A stretch of 64,000 bases of DNA. Source: Xestospongia bergquistia (lineage: Eukaryota; Porifera; Demospongiae; Haplosclerida; Petrosiidae). The stretch is taken from assembly GCA_963965975.1 (NCBI GenBank), contig OZ014415.1, positions 3,167,001-3,231,000 on the forward strand. Direction: 5' to 3'. Both the position numbers and the translations under genes were made by a program. How positions within the stretch are numbered: position 1 is the first letter of the stretch; each line of letters begins with the position of its first letter. Below are positions 36,161 through 49,900 of the stretch, piece after piece. Under the pieces are notes generated by a model. That model was not told the DNA's origin and ran no database searches. It saw nothing but the letters and a program-made list of their open reading frames with translations.

Positions 36161-37260
36161 TCTATAGTAGGTTGGGTTTCAGCCTAATCTCCGTGTTCCT
36201 CAATTCATGACTCCAGGTAATTAAATGAATGGATTTATTCATTGGGTTTGATGTGTTTATTTATGTGTCATCTTGTGCAAAGAACAGTGTTTAATAATAC
36301 CATGTTAATACGAGCCTAACTTAAAGACGTCTTTCCAGAAGTTGCATGCTAAAGGCAAAGCTCAGGTCCATTTAAATAAGAGAACTTTATACAGATGCTA
36401 CAGGTGAGTGAACACAATGTTTTGTGTAGGAATAAATAAGAACTCTTTAAGTATGATTATGAAAGAGATTAATATAGAAGGACAAACAAAATTTTCAATG
36501 CTGCCAATGAACAAATACAGTAAAATGGAGAGAAGAGTAATTATCTTTCTTTGAGCAGAGATGAAATGGATTAGATTCCCAACACTACTCTCATTTTCAC
36601 TCCAGGAAGAACAAGGGATATACAATTTGAAGAATGGTTTAAAGATAAACTTTTTTCTAATGTTCCTCATCTAATTGTCTGATAATTATGGACAATACCT
36701 AGCCTCATATCATTCCAGATAATGAGAGAAGAAGTGCCAACTAAATGTTGGACAAAATCTTAGATGATTGAATGACTCATAAACTGTGATATATTCCATT
36801 CCAATATCATGTCTCAAAATTAGAACTCTTCTCCATCATACAAAGGACATGCAGGTTTCACTCTCAAGTATGTAGTAGATGAAATCCTTTTGGCACACAA
36901 TCATGAGGTGATTTGATTTCTGTGACTGATTGTACTTGAATCCAATTGAATTATCTTGGACTCAGATGAATGACTGCATAAAGTGGAATACTCAATCTTG
37001 CTGAGGTAAAATGTCTTGCATGGAAAGGTTTTGATGAGGTTATTCCTGAATGTTGGTCTAATTTAGCAATTTAGTTTGGGATGTTCATGAAGAAGTAGAG
37101 AGCAAGAGTCATGACTACATAATAATAAATATAAAATGTAATTGAAAATTTAACATCATTAAAGGAGTAGCCTAAAGTAAAATGATTATGAGTGTATTGA
37201 CATGACCAGATGAAAATGAACAAATAAAGTGATAGGAGCAAATGTTGTCTGAATCAAAAC
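36161..37260. other. Intergenic, no gene recognised
   Basis: An open frame on the minus strand (36670-36398) has no recognised homology. Part of this stretch may belong to the decayed LINE to its right. Confidence 0.35.
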
Positions 37261-37295
37261 TATGCCCAAAATCCTCCTACAGGTAACTGGAAAAA

Positions 37296-37463
37296 TGGTG
37301 TTTAGCAGCACTAAATGATATGATAGATAGGGGTCAATATATTGCAATTTATCCAAAGATGAATAACTCTATTGAAATAGAAATGACAACAGGAAGAATT
37401 TTTGCAGAAGTTAATCAATTTGTTGATAGTAGAGGATTAAGTATTATAGATCTAGTAATCTGA
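37296..37463 (+). other. Unassigned open stretch of 55 codons
   Basis: Reads CLAALNDMIDRGQYIAIYPK..., then FAEVNQFVDSRGLSIIDLVI and stops with TGA. The composition looks protein-like and there are no internal stops, but I do not recognise the family and see no start codon or splice partners. Confidence 0.25.
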
Positions 37464-37564
37464 AAAGGTGAATGAAATATGGTCAAAGGTGTTAAAGTTT
37501 GAAGGCATTGACTAGAAACGTTATATCTTGATATTCAAATTTATACATAATCTTGGTTGATCAA

Positions 37565-37780
37565 TCTTGATCAATCACCAAGATATCGTTGATGAGTTGA
37601 GGCCTTCACAGTTGAGAACAATATGACACTTTGATCAAATGAGTGTGATATAAACAAATCTATTCCACAATCACAGAAAATATGCATGTTAGTGGAAGCA
37701 CCTCTCATGGTAGACCAGTTAGTATCTGGTAAATGGAAATTACTTAGGTAAGGAATTAGACAAAGAAAAAACAACAGTTA
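37565..37780 (-). mobile_element. Non-LTR retrotransposon endonuclease fragment
   Basis: On the minus strand the frame reads LSNFHLPDTNWSTM..., matching the GDFN.P.INW signature of the LINE apurinic-type endonuclease with its first residues changed, then FCDCGIDLFISHSFDQ. The catalytic GDFN is degraded (LSNF). It is a dead fragment. Confidence 0.5.
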
Positions 37781-38359
37781 GAAAAAATTGGAAGAGGAGA
37801 GGAGAAAGTAATTTAACTAATATTAATTTAGTAAGTGAAGAAGCATCATCTAACTTGTAAGGAATAAAATCTCAAATAGTAATGAGAACACCAATCCCAT
37901 GAGATTTCCTGTCGTAGTAACCAAATGGCACTAATTAATTATTAAAATAAAATGATATACTATGGACAGTCTCCTCAATTAGTCCTGGAACAAGTATGGC
38001 AGCCATAGACAGTCCTCCTAGGAACATGTGTAGTGCTAAAACTGGTCCCCCTCTGCCACATTTAGTTTGCCTATGACCATGTGTAGTAGTACAATTGGTC
38101 TCCCTCTGGCACAATTAGTACCTCATGTAATATTGTCCACAATGTAGTTCTATTTTCAGAGATATAAATGTAGTTACAATTATTGTGTATTATAATATTC
38201 AAATAAGAATTATTAAAGATACTGGTTCAGTTTATGCTCACAGTCTTGACAATATCAAGTGGTAGGTAACAGTGGTAAAAACACAAGTAATTATATAATT
38301 TGGTACTATATATATATATATCACATAACACATATAATATCATTTTACACACAAACACA
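37781..38359. other. No gene seen
   Basis: AT-rich. A local imperfect direct repeat around tcctaggaacatgtgtagtgctaaaactggtcccc and tatgaccatgtgtagtagtacaattggtctcc lies at 38000-38110. Confidence 0.35.
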
Positions 38360-39490
38360 CTAATAGATATATTGGGAGGATTGCTTTTTACAAAACATCA
38401 CCTCAAAAGGATAAAATTTAATGATTCATGTTTTGAGGTATTATAAGCATAAATGCACAAAGATGAAAAGTCTTCCCAACTTTTTTTCTTCTTATGGACT
38501 AATTTAACTAACATGTTTTGCAGCATCTGATTGAACCTTTTATCAAGATCATTTGCCTAATTAGAAAACAGTTTTAAAAACTCAATTACATACATTTTAT
38601 GAACACATTACCTGTTAGTGGTATAGTGTTGTTAACAGTGATCAATGCTCAATTTCTTTATTATTTCACTGTCAGGTTATTATCAAATTATCCTCCTTGG
38701 TCTGAAGTAATGACTCTTGGTAACCCCAAAATCATGAACATCTACTTTATATATAATCACAACAATATTAGATATATCATAAACAAACTCCTTACCTTTA
38801 AAAGTACATTGGACAGATCACATGGTGCTATTATTTTAGCTGGACTGGAAGTTAGTGAAGTAGTCACTTATGGTTTGTATGTAACAACTACCAAGTCTAG
38901 ATGCTGGTGTAAGTGAGCCCATAAAGCCAATTGTAATGTGATACCCCCACAGGAATAACATGGAATTCAGGTGCTGTAATTGTCATTTTTTTCTCACATC
39001 TTTGACAGATATCACAACTCTCAATCTACTTATAATGTTCTGTTAACAATACCACTGTAAATGTGATGTTGAACTTACAAAATGACACACATCCTTTGCT
39101 ATATCTGACCAAATATATCTGTCAGTATTACAAGCAAGAGTCCTTTTTGTTCCTGTGTGTCTTGAAGTTGTGTCATTATGGCAAGACTCAAGGATTATCT
39201 CTGGTCTTCTTTACTATTGATTATGTGAACATGTGTTAAGACAATTGGCATTATTCATAAATAAATTCATCTTACTATTCCTACAACTTCACAACTTTTA
39301 TATGAAATTAATGTCATATGGTAATGATTCATATTTAGTCTTTCTTACCACATTTCTATCCTTCTTTCTGTATAGCAGATGCCAATCTCTGACAACTAAC
39401 TTCACTGCTTTTCTCCTGATGCTTCTTTTTTCATTATTATTAGTCATATAGATATACCTTATCTTTTGCATATCTAAATAAAACAAACAC
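38360..39490 (-). mobile_element. Gypsy-type integrase relic (minus strand)
   Basis: Read on the minus strand from 39486: NEKRSIRRKAVKLVVRD followed by HLLYRKK (integrase N-terminal region), then SDIAKDV near 39110, a zinc-finger-like segment ending CQRCEKK near 39000, and a core fragment with VITSDQGG near 38705. The cores RFNQMLQNMLVKLVHKKK near 38540 and FLSLCVYAYNTSKHES near 38450 follow, then FEVMF near 38405. This is the order of Gypsy integrases. Stops, shifts and a short insertion (near 38580-38625) show decay. No LTRs were identified. Confidence 0.75.
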
Positions 39491-39730
39491 TATGGGGAAT
39501 ATGAGACCATCAACCACAGTAGTCATGGCAACAACAAATTGAAATTAAAGAGTGATACACGATGTTATGTACACAGTTATTACACAAGATAGAAATTATT
39601 CACGAGTTAGTGTTACATGTAATCTTTATGACAAAGAAATATGAAACTAATTAGAATATATCGGTGCACTAAATCGTGAAGCTCGTATCTTGTTCATGAT
39701 TCTGAAGTGTTCATTCTTTTGCTGTCAGGG

Positions 39731-40620
39731 GAATCACAGGAAAGGAAAGATGATGAAGAAAGTACATGGAAAACCTGTTAGTGAAAAATGCTTGCCTTCT
39801 TGTTAGTACATTCAAGATCCTAATATAATCAAGAAAAGCTCACAATTACTGATATGACTTTAAATATATGCCAGTGACCTACAGAACCTCCAGACAATAA
39901 CTTGTATTCCTCTCCATACTCATAATTGTACTACTGAATACTATATAAAACAGTTAGTTCTTGTAAAGCCTATACAAGTAGTTAGACACCTCCTACAAGA
40001 AGACAAACACTTGTTTCCACATCTTCATAGTCTACCAACCTGCTTGAATGTTGTCAATGAGGTGTTGGATGTTATTAGTATACATCACAAAGCATCAGCA
40101 TTATGAACTTGCAACATCTACTAGAAACATAATATGAAAAGTTAAATGGTGCAGAACTTGATCCAAATAATTAATTAGGCTGTCATGAAACTATATGAGC
40201 TTCTTAAAAAACTTACTAAACATCAAATAGTTAAACCTCTTTACTTGCCACCATTACCAGCAACAAGAAGTAGCCAATATTCCTTGGTAAATCTAGTGGC
40301 CTTGTCTTTGTTGACTCAAATCGTTATAAAAATCAAGACTTCATTTTTTCTGATACACCTTATTCATTATTTCAATTACCATCTGATACTAAGCTGTTTG
40401 TTGTCTCTTTCATGTCAATGCCTACATTGAATGTCTTGAGATCTCCAGACAACATGAATATCTGTCTGCAACTACCAAAGGAAACACAACCCCAAATTAC
40501 TTTCCCTTTATTGTACTGAAAGTATACTTATTCGTAGTGAATCTAAAGACAATAGCCCACTCTTCATCTTCAGAAATTAAAAGGTCTTATCTCTTCTCTG
40601 AATGAGCTGTTGCCAAAAAT
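39731..40620 (+). pseudogene. Broken sacsin-like fragment D (inverted relative to genes A and B)
   Basis: Starts with ESQERKDDEESTW, equivalent to the end of the first sacsin repeat (EAQERKDDEESTW in gene B). It then jumps about 3400 residues to a segment equivalent to the pre-J region: CIPLHTH, LVLVKPIQVVRHLL, HLHSLPTCLNVV, VKPLYLPPLPAT and NICLQLPKE. Several stops and shifts occur, and the intervening 10 kb of exon is missing. It is more diverged from A and B than those are from each other. Confidence 0.75.
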
Positions 40621-40922
40621 CTCTCTTTTTATTATAGAAGTGTATGATAAATGTTGTTATTTTGATATATGTATTTCTTCTTACTAATGAATATTAATTA
40701 CTTGGGTTTGAAGTTTGATTTTAATTTGTTACTTATCAATTTTTTAAAAAATAATTTAAAAATAAAAAATGGTTATTCAACTAAAAAATAGTAAAGCAGT
40801 AATTGAAAAAAGTTACTTTTGCCTCCTAACATTTAATTTATACTTACTAGAAATACAAAAATAGTCATCAATTTAAAACTTTTTGTATCAACTAAAAAAT
40901 CCTATACTGCAACTATTATATA
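40621..40922. other. 3' flank of gene B
   Basis: AT-rich downstream sequence of gene B. A matching copy, in opposite orientation, follows the HEPN fragment at 61445-61690, so the 3' flank was duplicated together with the last exon part. AATAAA on the minus strand near 40627-40633 is a candidate polyadenylation signal. Confidence 0.5.
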
Positions 40923-43900
40923 TTATAATTGTTTCTTAACTATTTTATCAATTAATACAAAAATCTTGTCAGCAAAATCAGCTGCCACAGTAGCCTGGTC
41001 AGGCTTATATATATCAACAGGAGCTGTTGGACATGGATAACGGTTAGGGAACCGAGTCTCAAGGTAGAAGGGCTCCATGGAAGTAGCAAGATCTGGTAGA
41101 GCTGCTAGCTGACTTGGGTTTTCAGAGGAGATTGCTTGTGCATGACTTTTGAGATTGTGTGTCTTTAGGCTTTCACTGTTAGAGTTAATTCCAATTAGTG
41201 CATACATTCCAGCCTTAAGAGCCTTTTCAGCTGCTTCATGTGCCATGAACATAACTTGACATGATATGGACTTGTGGTGAACTTCATTCCTAAGAACATT
41301 CATAGCTTCTAAATCCGAACTAGCCTGACGTAACCATCGTTCTGCTTCTACTTGGTCTGGTATAGGGCGAAGGTATGTATTCCAGTTTATGCTACTACCA
41401 CTAACATTACCTCCAAATGATCTCCCCACTCCTCCTCCACTACTAGTTGTTGTTGTCCTATGTATATTGTTATCCCATGCTGCATAATATCGTTGCCAGC
41501 TAGACTGTTTATAGATTAGTTCATCATCATGAGGTAATTCATTATCAGGTTGTTCTAATTGTAGTCCTGCCTCCAATCTATCAATTTGCCTGAGCATAAA
41601 CTTAAATGCCTCTTCAAAGAGATCCTTATCCATTGGATTAATTTTGTCTGGATGATATTTAATGTACATTCTTCGTATTGCTTTCTTCTTCTCTTCTATT
41701 GTTGTCAACTTCCATATTAATAACAATTCTTTACAAATTGTTCTTTTCAGGTCTTTTAATCTTTTGCTGTCATTAGCCTGTTGAAGGGTAGCAGTAGCAC
41801 TATTGATTGGTACTAGCTCAGTTCCTTCTCCTTCAACTTCACTATCTTTGACTACAAACTTGTAAATGTCTAAAGCAGATACCTCTTTACCTTCTTCATC
41901 CTGCTGATTATAAGCAATGACATATTTCTTCATTAATGGGTCTATTGAGTTATCATCAGAATGTAATAGTTGCACAGGATATAGGACTATAGCCCATACT
42001 AAGTAATTCTCTTCTACTTCATACCCAATTAATTCTTGTGGACGGTATATATGATTAATATCACTGTCCAGCATTTCAATAAGTTTAGGTGGAATTGGTT
42101 GACCAATTTGTGGAACATGATCATCATTAAATTCATCATCATGATCTTGAACAGCTATAGCTAATGATTGGAGGTCTTCAGTACTCTGTACAACCAAAAA
42201 ATCTGATGCTAATGTTTGCCTGAACCCAAAGAAGGTCAAAGGGTTGATATTAAGCATGCGTCCAACCTCAATACAGAGAGACTGAGCTACTTCTTTCCAC
42301 AGACTGGGTCTTGGTGTAGATTTGTCATTTACATACATAGTGTACTTCGTATTTTCATTTTGGAGAGAATAATCAACTGAAATTGTTCCAATACACACCT
42401 GTTCTTTACATAATATCACTTTAACTTGAAGTCCACTGATAACGACAATTTCCATTTCCTTAAATATTTTAAAGAGAGTATGTGAAAAGACAGTGGCTTG
42501 TTCTTGGAGAAATGGTACTGCTATGCTTAGATATTGTGGTATTGCATCAATAAACTTGGGTAACACCTGCTTTAATTTTATTAGGTGTGTTGAAAGAGGA
42601 CTATCTTGATCACTTTGATTACAAATGATGATTTGTTCTATGCAATGAAGTGACAGACCCTTTGGTCTAACTTCTTTTGGTAGTCTTAGGCACACATCTT
42701 TTTCATGCAGTATATTAATGGAAGTTGTGTGGGCAAGAGTACTGTTTGTGGTTTGGGGAATGCCTGGTGGAATTTTGAACATGCCATAAGATGTATCAGT
42801 CAAATTAAACATTTTCACTTCCTTGTTTTTAAATCTGCTACTATCAACAAATAGAACACAAGAGGATTCAATCAGTTTCCAACTATGAGTATCAATTTGA
42901 ACTGGAAGATACAAAGGTTGAAGTTGTTGTGATGCTCTCATCTTTTCATCATGGTTGGTATCATGAGGTAAAAGATCAGCTAGTTTGTAGATTAAGTTTC
43001 GTACTAGTGCTATGTCATTAGGAAGTTTAATACCTCCCTTGAATGAAGAATACATCATCTCTAATACAAATTGAATGTGTATTAACTCAAGGTTATTACA
43101 CACTCCCATTATTTCCAAAGTATCACGTAGCCTATTTAGACAACATGGTAAAGAATGGATATATGGAGCAAAATCTTTAGCATCAGATGATGACAATCGT
43201 TGAACAACTTGTATTGGTTTTACTAAAACTGGTCTTGTGATGACATTATTACCTTCACTTAAAGGCTCAGCAGATACTGGAATACATGTGGTTCTAGTTA
43301 GCTGTTGTAAAATATTTATGGCTTTATGCTTTTCCAAATACTCTATATTATCAATAATAATATCAACAAGATCAGCTCTATCATTATCATTAGTTAAGAC
43401 ATAATCTGGGTTATATGTTGAGAATAATTGAAAGTTAGATAACCCACTATTTGATATATTGATGAGATTCTGGTGAACATCATTTACACTTGGACTAGTG
43501 ACTATACCAAGTTGTTCTAGAGAATTGTTTTCATCTATAAAAGTTGTGAGTTCTGGTAGAGATACCACTGGTTTCACAGTCCACACTAGAGAGGCACAGT
43601 CATATACAACAGCTTGATTGAGTTTAGTAAGACCTATGTCAAGATGAGAGAAACTCTGTGGAGGTTGGCAAGCTGCTTTAATCCATGTAAAGGCATTAAG
43701 TTTGGCTACTTTTACAAAACATATGTCTCCTATTTGAGACAAATAGTAAGGTGTCTTATGCCATTCTTTTGCTTCTTTGGAAAACAAATAATCAAGAAGT
43801 ACATCTGCTATTTTCTCTAAAGTTTTGAGTTTAGAGTTAGATAAAGAATTAGCAAAATCAACAAACTCCTCAAAAGTCACTGTAGTACGAAGCCCAAGAT

Positions 43901-46900
43901 CACGAAGAAAAGGTAACCATGAGTTGCCTTGGTATTCATCATCAAGGAACAAAAAATATTTAGGAAAGGTAGTGAAGATTTCCACATTGTGATCACAGAA
44001 GCTACTAACAGTTAAGAGTTCATTACTGTTGGAAGAGGCAGGTAAGCATTTAAGAGACTTTATTTCTGCTATAAATTGTGAAGCTTGTGATCCTTTTTTA
44101 TTTTTACGCTTTGCATCATGTTTAACATCTTCAAAGAGGTAATCTCTGATATATTCCAGATGTTGCTTTCTCTCATGATGTGTTAACTTGGAGAAACAAG
44201 GAAATATAAGAAGAGAATAAATTCTTTTTTCATCTTCAATGGTACCTAATAGTGTGAAGTCTGAACCACATAAATATGTCCAAGAATCATGTTTCTTTAG
44301 AAAAATAACATTAGTAACTAAAGCCCACTTTTCATATCCTGCAATGCAAAAGCTTTCTGAAGGCCACAAGTAAACATTTTTACCAAGAAGTGTAGTTAAT
44401 ACTCCATTGGCTGTCTGAAAAATTGGCAAAGATTTTATTTGTTTCATAATAATTGGGTTATGCCTGAAGTTAGTTCGACTCAAATATTTCATAAGAGTGT
44501 CTATATCTGAAATAGACAGGTTGATTTTAGTGAGAACACTTTCTTGAGAATGTTTCATGTATAAAATAGCTAACACTTTGTCATAATTTGTTAATTCAGG
44601 ACAGAACTGTTTGGCATCTTCATGTACAGTCTTATCAAGAAATGGTATACTGAGACGAGTTAAAAGTTGATAAGTAACATCATCACTGCTTGACATTCTC
44701 ATTGGTATAATTGGAGAGTTGGCACAATATAGATATTGATTTGTAGCTGGAAGAAATGCCCAATTATTGAGAATATATATTTTATAACGACCAAATATTG
44801 GGTCATTGGTAATACAATTCCACATCATTTTCAAATCATCCTTTGATAAGATACACCACTTTGTGTTATCCACCTGTGGATCATTAAGTTGAGATGAGAG
44901 ATTTTCCATTAGTATTTCATTGACTTTGTGGAAATCAATATTATTAATTGTTGCAAAGTAAGAGGTAGACATATTGAGAGTTAGTAATGCTGGATGCAGA
45001 AACCTACTTAAGCTGTTGGCAAAGAGCTTTGTGAATTCACTACATATTACTTTGTTGGCTTCTTCAAATTGTCTAAGATAACCATCTGCTGTCAGCAACA
45101 GTGGATAGGTAAATGGAGAGCTAGGAAATTCATACACTAATTTGTCTTTTACTTTCTTAGGGTTTTCTAATAGATATTGTAAAAAGATAATAAATGTTTC
45201 AATAGATTCAAAAGGAGTGTCTTTTATAAATGATGGACAACCTTTTGAGAGAATCTGTGAATGAAATTTACTATAAAAATTAAAGACTTGCTCATGTTTG
45301 GCTATCAATGGTTTAAACTTTTTAAAATGTTTGTAGAGATCATTTGGGGCACATGTTAAAATCATGCCAAGTTTTCTTAACACTGGTCTGATATCTTTAT
45401 CCCTTGGGTGAAAGTAAGCCTGATGAAATGGGTCATTGTCATTGTGGAGATAATACCATTCCCCTCTAATAACTCTTCCTTTTTCATCACTTGTATACAC
45501 TTCCGATATAAGAACTGCAATGTTTTTGGTCCATAAGTTTAAAAAAACTAATTTGGCCAATGTTAGCCAAGTAGAACTAAGACCTGTTATCATAGACTCC
45601 CTTTCATGTCTAGATACCAATGACTCTGATGACTTTAGAGCCATCCAATATGGAAAGAGACTATAGTACCAATTTACTGCTTTATAAAATAGTTGAGGGC
45701 ATCTGTAACCTTCTATTTTGACTATATGGTTTCTTACTTCATTTAGGAAGTAAACATAAGAAGATGCTATTGCTTCAATGAGTGCATTATTCCATCTCGT
45801 TTTACTGTCTTCATTATCACTATTCCAGAGAGAGCGTCGGTTAGTACCAAGAACAAACTGACCATTAATATGAACTGGAAGATTAGACTCAATTGGTAAA
45901 GGAAGAAAACAAAATACCTTGGAATGAAACGATGTAGAATGTTTTAAAGGCACTGCTATACCATGTTTTGGTAATACTTGCTTTATAAATTCCCAATTTT
46001 GTTTGTTGTTATTTAAATCTCCCACTCCTTGTTGAATTAGCCACTCATTCTTTGTCTGAATGAAAGGATCATGACTTGATGGTGACAATTCTACCATGCT
46101 CTTATCTATCTTACTAGAAAGTGTCAGTTGATATGTCACCACATGTGGCTCATATGACTCTTTAAATTGACTTAAATGAGACTGATAGTCACTGCGACTA
46201 ACCAAAGCATGATCATTCATAGAAACATTGTAACTAGTTATAAGTTTGAAACTGCTCTTGTGTTCATTACTAATGATATAGAACTCAAACTGAGTGATGT
46301 GATTGAGGAAAAGAAGAGCATCTTCAATTTGAGGTACCCACTTGTTTAATTTCTTCTCCATTATACTAGCTGTGAGTGGTTCAGTTGATATCTTATTCTC
46401 TACAATGTCTGATTTCATAATTTGTTCTTTTGTAGACCTTAACGGAAACCGAAAGAGAGAACCTCCATTAAGATATGAAGGATGATTTGGTAGATTATTC
46501 TGCAAATATGCAGTTTGAAGATCAGACATATTATTCCAAAATGTACTATCAAGATTATCATATCGTCGTCCAGGATGTAATGGGTCAGCTCCAGGGACAT
46601 AGCGACAATGAGGATCAAACACACAGAGGATATTACCTTTTGTGATAAAGCTAGGACAATCTGTTACATGATATACCACATTAAAACCAATACCAAACTG
46701 ACCAATAGATTCTGTGTCACCTCGTTTTGACCCCAGACCTAGTTTTTGTATATCCTCTAGATCTTTATTAGTGAAGTCACTGTCATTCCAGACTAATAAT
46801 GCTGGACCTTGAAGCTCTCCCCACTCTTGAGAAGGTAATCGATCCTGTCCATGTGTTCTCTTGTCAAGTATGACACACATTTTTGTAGCCTTAGCATCAT

Positions 46901-49900
46901 CAGCATTTTGTAATAGCTCTTTGAGAAAAGTGACATCTAGTGGATAATCTTGTAGAATATTCTTAATTCTTTGAGTAAGTTTTTCTTTCTGACCAAATTT
47001 TGAGCCTCCAAATTGTTGTGACAGTGGAGAAATAAAGGTTTCAAGAAATTTGCTTCTTATAGGTTTTACACCAAATACAAGAGCTTTTTCTCTAATTAGC
47101 TTAGAATGGACATAATTACAGTCCTCAGCAGGTGGGAGCCAAGGTGCGTCATTGAATGATAGTTCTTTAGCTGGTCTGAGTATATAATTTTTATCAACAA
47201 GAATGACTTCATCAAGTTCTGTTGCCTCTTCAGATGCTGAATTTAGCTCTAATATTATGCAGTCTACAAGCTCACGCCACTCTGCTGATGATAGTGTTGT
47301 TTCAGACTCATCGAGCATAAATTGAAAAGTTTCTAACAATTTTTGCACTTTAAAATCACTTTTTATATCTAATGCTCCAAGTAGATATTTTCGTTCTGAT
47401 AAAATGTTTGGGAGGTTGTAAAGATATGGTCCATTCTTCTTCCAGTATTTAGCTACATTGTGAGGAGAGGCAAAACAAGTACCAGTCCAAATAAATGGTT
47501 TGGTTTTAAATTCCATCAATTTTATTTCAACATTTGCAAGGATTGAAGGTACTTCTGCACAACTAGAAAAGTGTTGAGTTATACCAAATCTTGCTACTGT
47601 AGACTCAGTTTGTATTTTTTCAAACTTAATTTCATCATCAAAAAATTCATATATGTTACGACAAAGTCGAGATATTTCATCAACTACTTTATAGTTTTGA
47701 CACATTATTGGTTGAAAGGTATCAAGAAGACATTGGAAATGTAGCAGTACATCATCTAATGATGGTCTAGTTGGAATACCCAGTACAGTAAGTACACTGT
47801 AAGGAATATGTCCACATCCTCCATTACTGACATCATTGGTATTTACTATGGCTTTCTGTGACCCTACAAGTGCTGTAGCTTTTGATATATTCATAGATAT
47901 GACTTGAGATGGACTTAATAAATCACATTGTTCTCCTTTCCAAGGTAAAATATAGTGATCTGGCTTTGAAACAATTGGAAGAAAATGAATATTTTTAAGT
48001 GTATCAATGGCTGGGTCATTCATTGATTGAGATGATGGTATACTATGATTTTTTTCCTCTACACTCTTAAAGATGAGCTTGACTCTATTAAGAGCTTTAA
48101 AAGTATCTCTTGCAAATAGAGCATCAATTGTTTTAGCACTTTTAATAATTATATTCCAAGGTAAGTTTGATGATATCAAACCAAGATCATGCATAGCTTG
48201 ACGAATTAAACTGTTGTTGTTAAAGGCTGGTATTGGAAACATTTCATCTTCTGAATCAAAAAGGCTACCAAATGTTAATTGGTCAACAACCTCACTGGCT
48301 AATTTTAGCTTTTTACCTTCAGGAGAAACAGGAACACATGGGTATTTTTGAATAAGGTGTGTCATTGAGCTTTGTTTTGACTGCGTTTGTTCAATGGCAA
48401 TAGTTATTAATATATGTGATAAAACTTCATTACGAACATCAACATAAGAGTCAAACGAATGAATATTGAGGAAAAATATGTCAGCAAACTTTTCTTCATT
48501 AATCATCTCTACGCTCTGTTGCTGTAGTTCTTGCATGTAGAGGTTTGGTAAGAAAACAACTGAGATTTGTAATATATAGACAGCCTCATTAATGCAACTA
48601 AGTATGTCAACATCTTCTAATGTGGATTTATTAAATATACCAGGAGAGATGAACTTAGACTCAGCTAGTGTTAACCACATGTTTGTAGAAGCAGAATGAA
48701 ACAGGGCATTCTCTGATATCATCTTGTACAAGACTGAGTTCATACTCTCCCATGGATGTCTTGATTGTAAGCTAGTGTTCAAAGGCCAAAGAGAATAAAA
48801 CTCATAGTTCAAAAGTTGACCTGATGTACACATAACTTGTAGAGTAGTCAATAAACTACAATAAGCCTTTGGTATAGTAGTTTCCATTAATTTTTGGTTC
48901 CACCATTCTCTTGAATCAGTAGCTATTCTAGATGAACCAGTCCAGATACCACTTCTGTTACTCATAACAGCAAAGTTAGCACTTACATGTACAGGTAGTC
49001 CTGTACTAGGTACTGCTAATGGAAGAAAACAAAATACAGACCCTTCTATCTGTTTACATTCAAAACTATTGGACTCATTAACTTTAATAAGCTGGCAAGC
49101 AACAGATGCAATAGAAGGCTGAGTTTCATGATCTTGTATAAGAAGCTCTTCCTTGTGGTTTGAAACCAACCAATACTCCACTACATTATTTTGTTCCAAG
49201 TATTTTGTAGTAATACACTTGTTAAATACCCCATGGCTACTTGATGACCTCATTTCAATTGACACTTCAAGATTTGGCTCATTACTATGATTATATATTG
49301 AACTAAATGTAATTCTTTTTACATGTTGTAAAAATAGTAACAGCTTTGATCCATTTTCATTTAAGTCTTTTCTGAGTTGTGATATCATGTGCTTATTGTA
49401 GAGTGTAGAACTAATTTGACTGGGACTTCTTCTAAAAGGAAACCGAAACATAGTACCATTGTATACAGTAGAAGATTTAAAACCAAATAAGTCTTCATAT
49501 GGTACTAGTTGTTGAGACTGTGATACAAACTTTGATCGGTACTTCACCTTCTTACCTGGTCTGTTCTCGTTACAAACTATACCTTTAAGATACTGGAGAG
49601 TAGGATCAAATATATAAAGCCACTCTCCACTCACAAACGAAGGGACATCAGTGATGTGATATACTGAACAAAAACCAACACCAAATTTACCAATCTTTAA
49701 TGGTTTCTTAGCTTTTGTAGCACCAGCTAATTTGGTAATGTTTTCAAAATCTTCATTTGTAAAATTGCTATTATTATGAACTATTAAAGCTGGACCATGG
49801 CTATCACCCATTCCTTTAAACAAGAGCTTTTCTGTTGTATGTTGACGAGCATCATAAAGAATGTTGACTTCTGTGGCTTTAGCATCATCAGCATTTTGTA

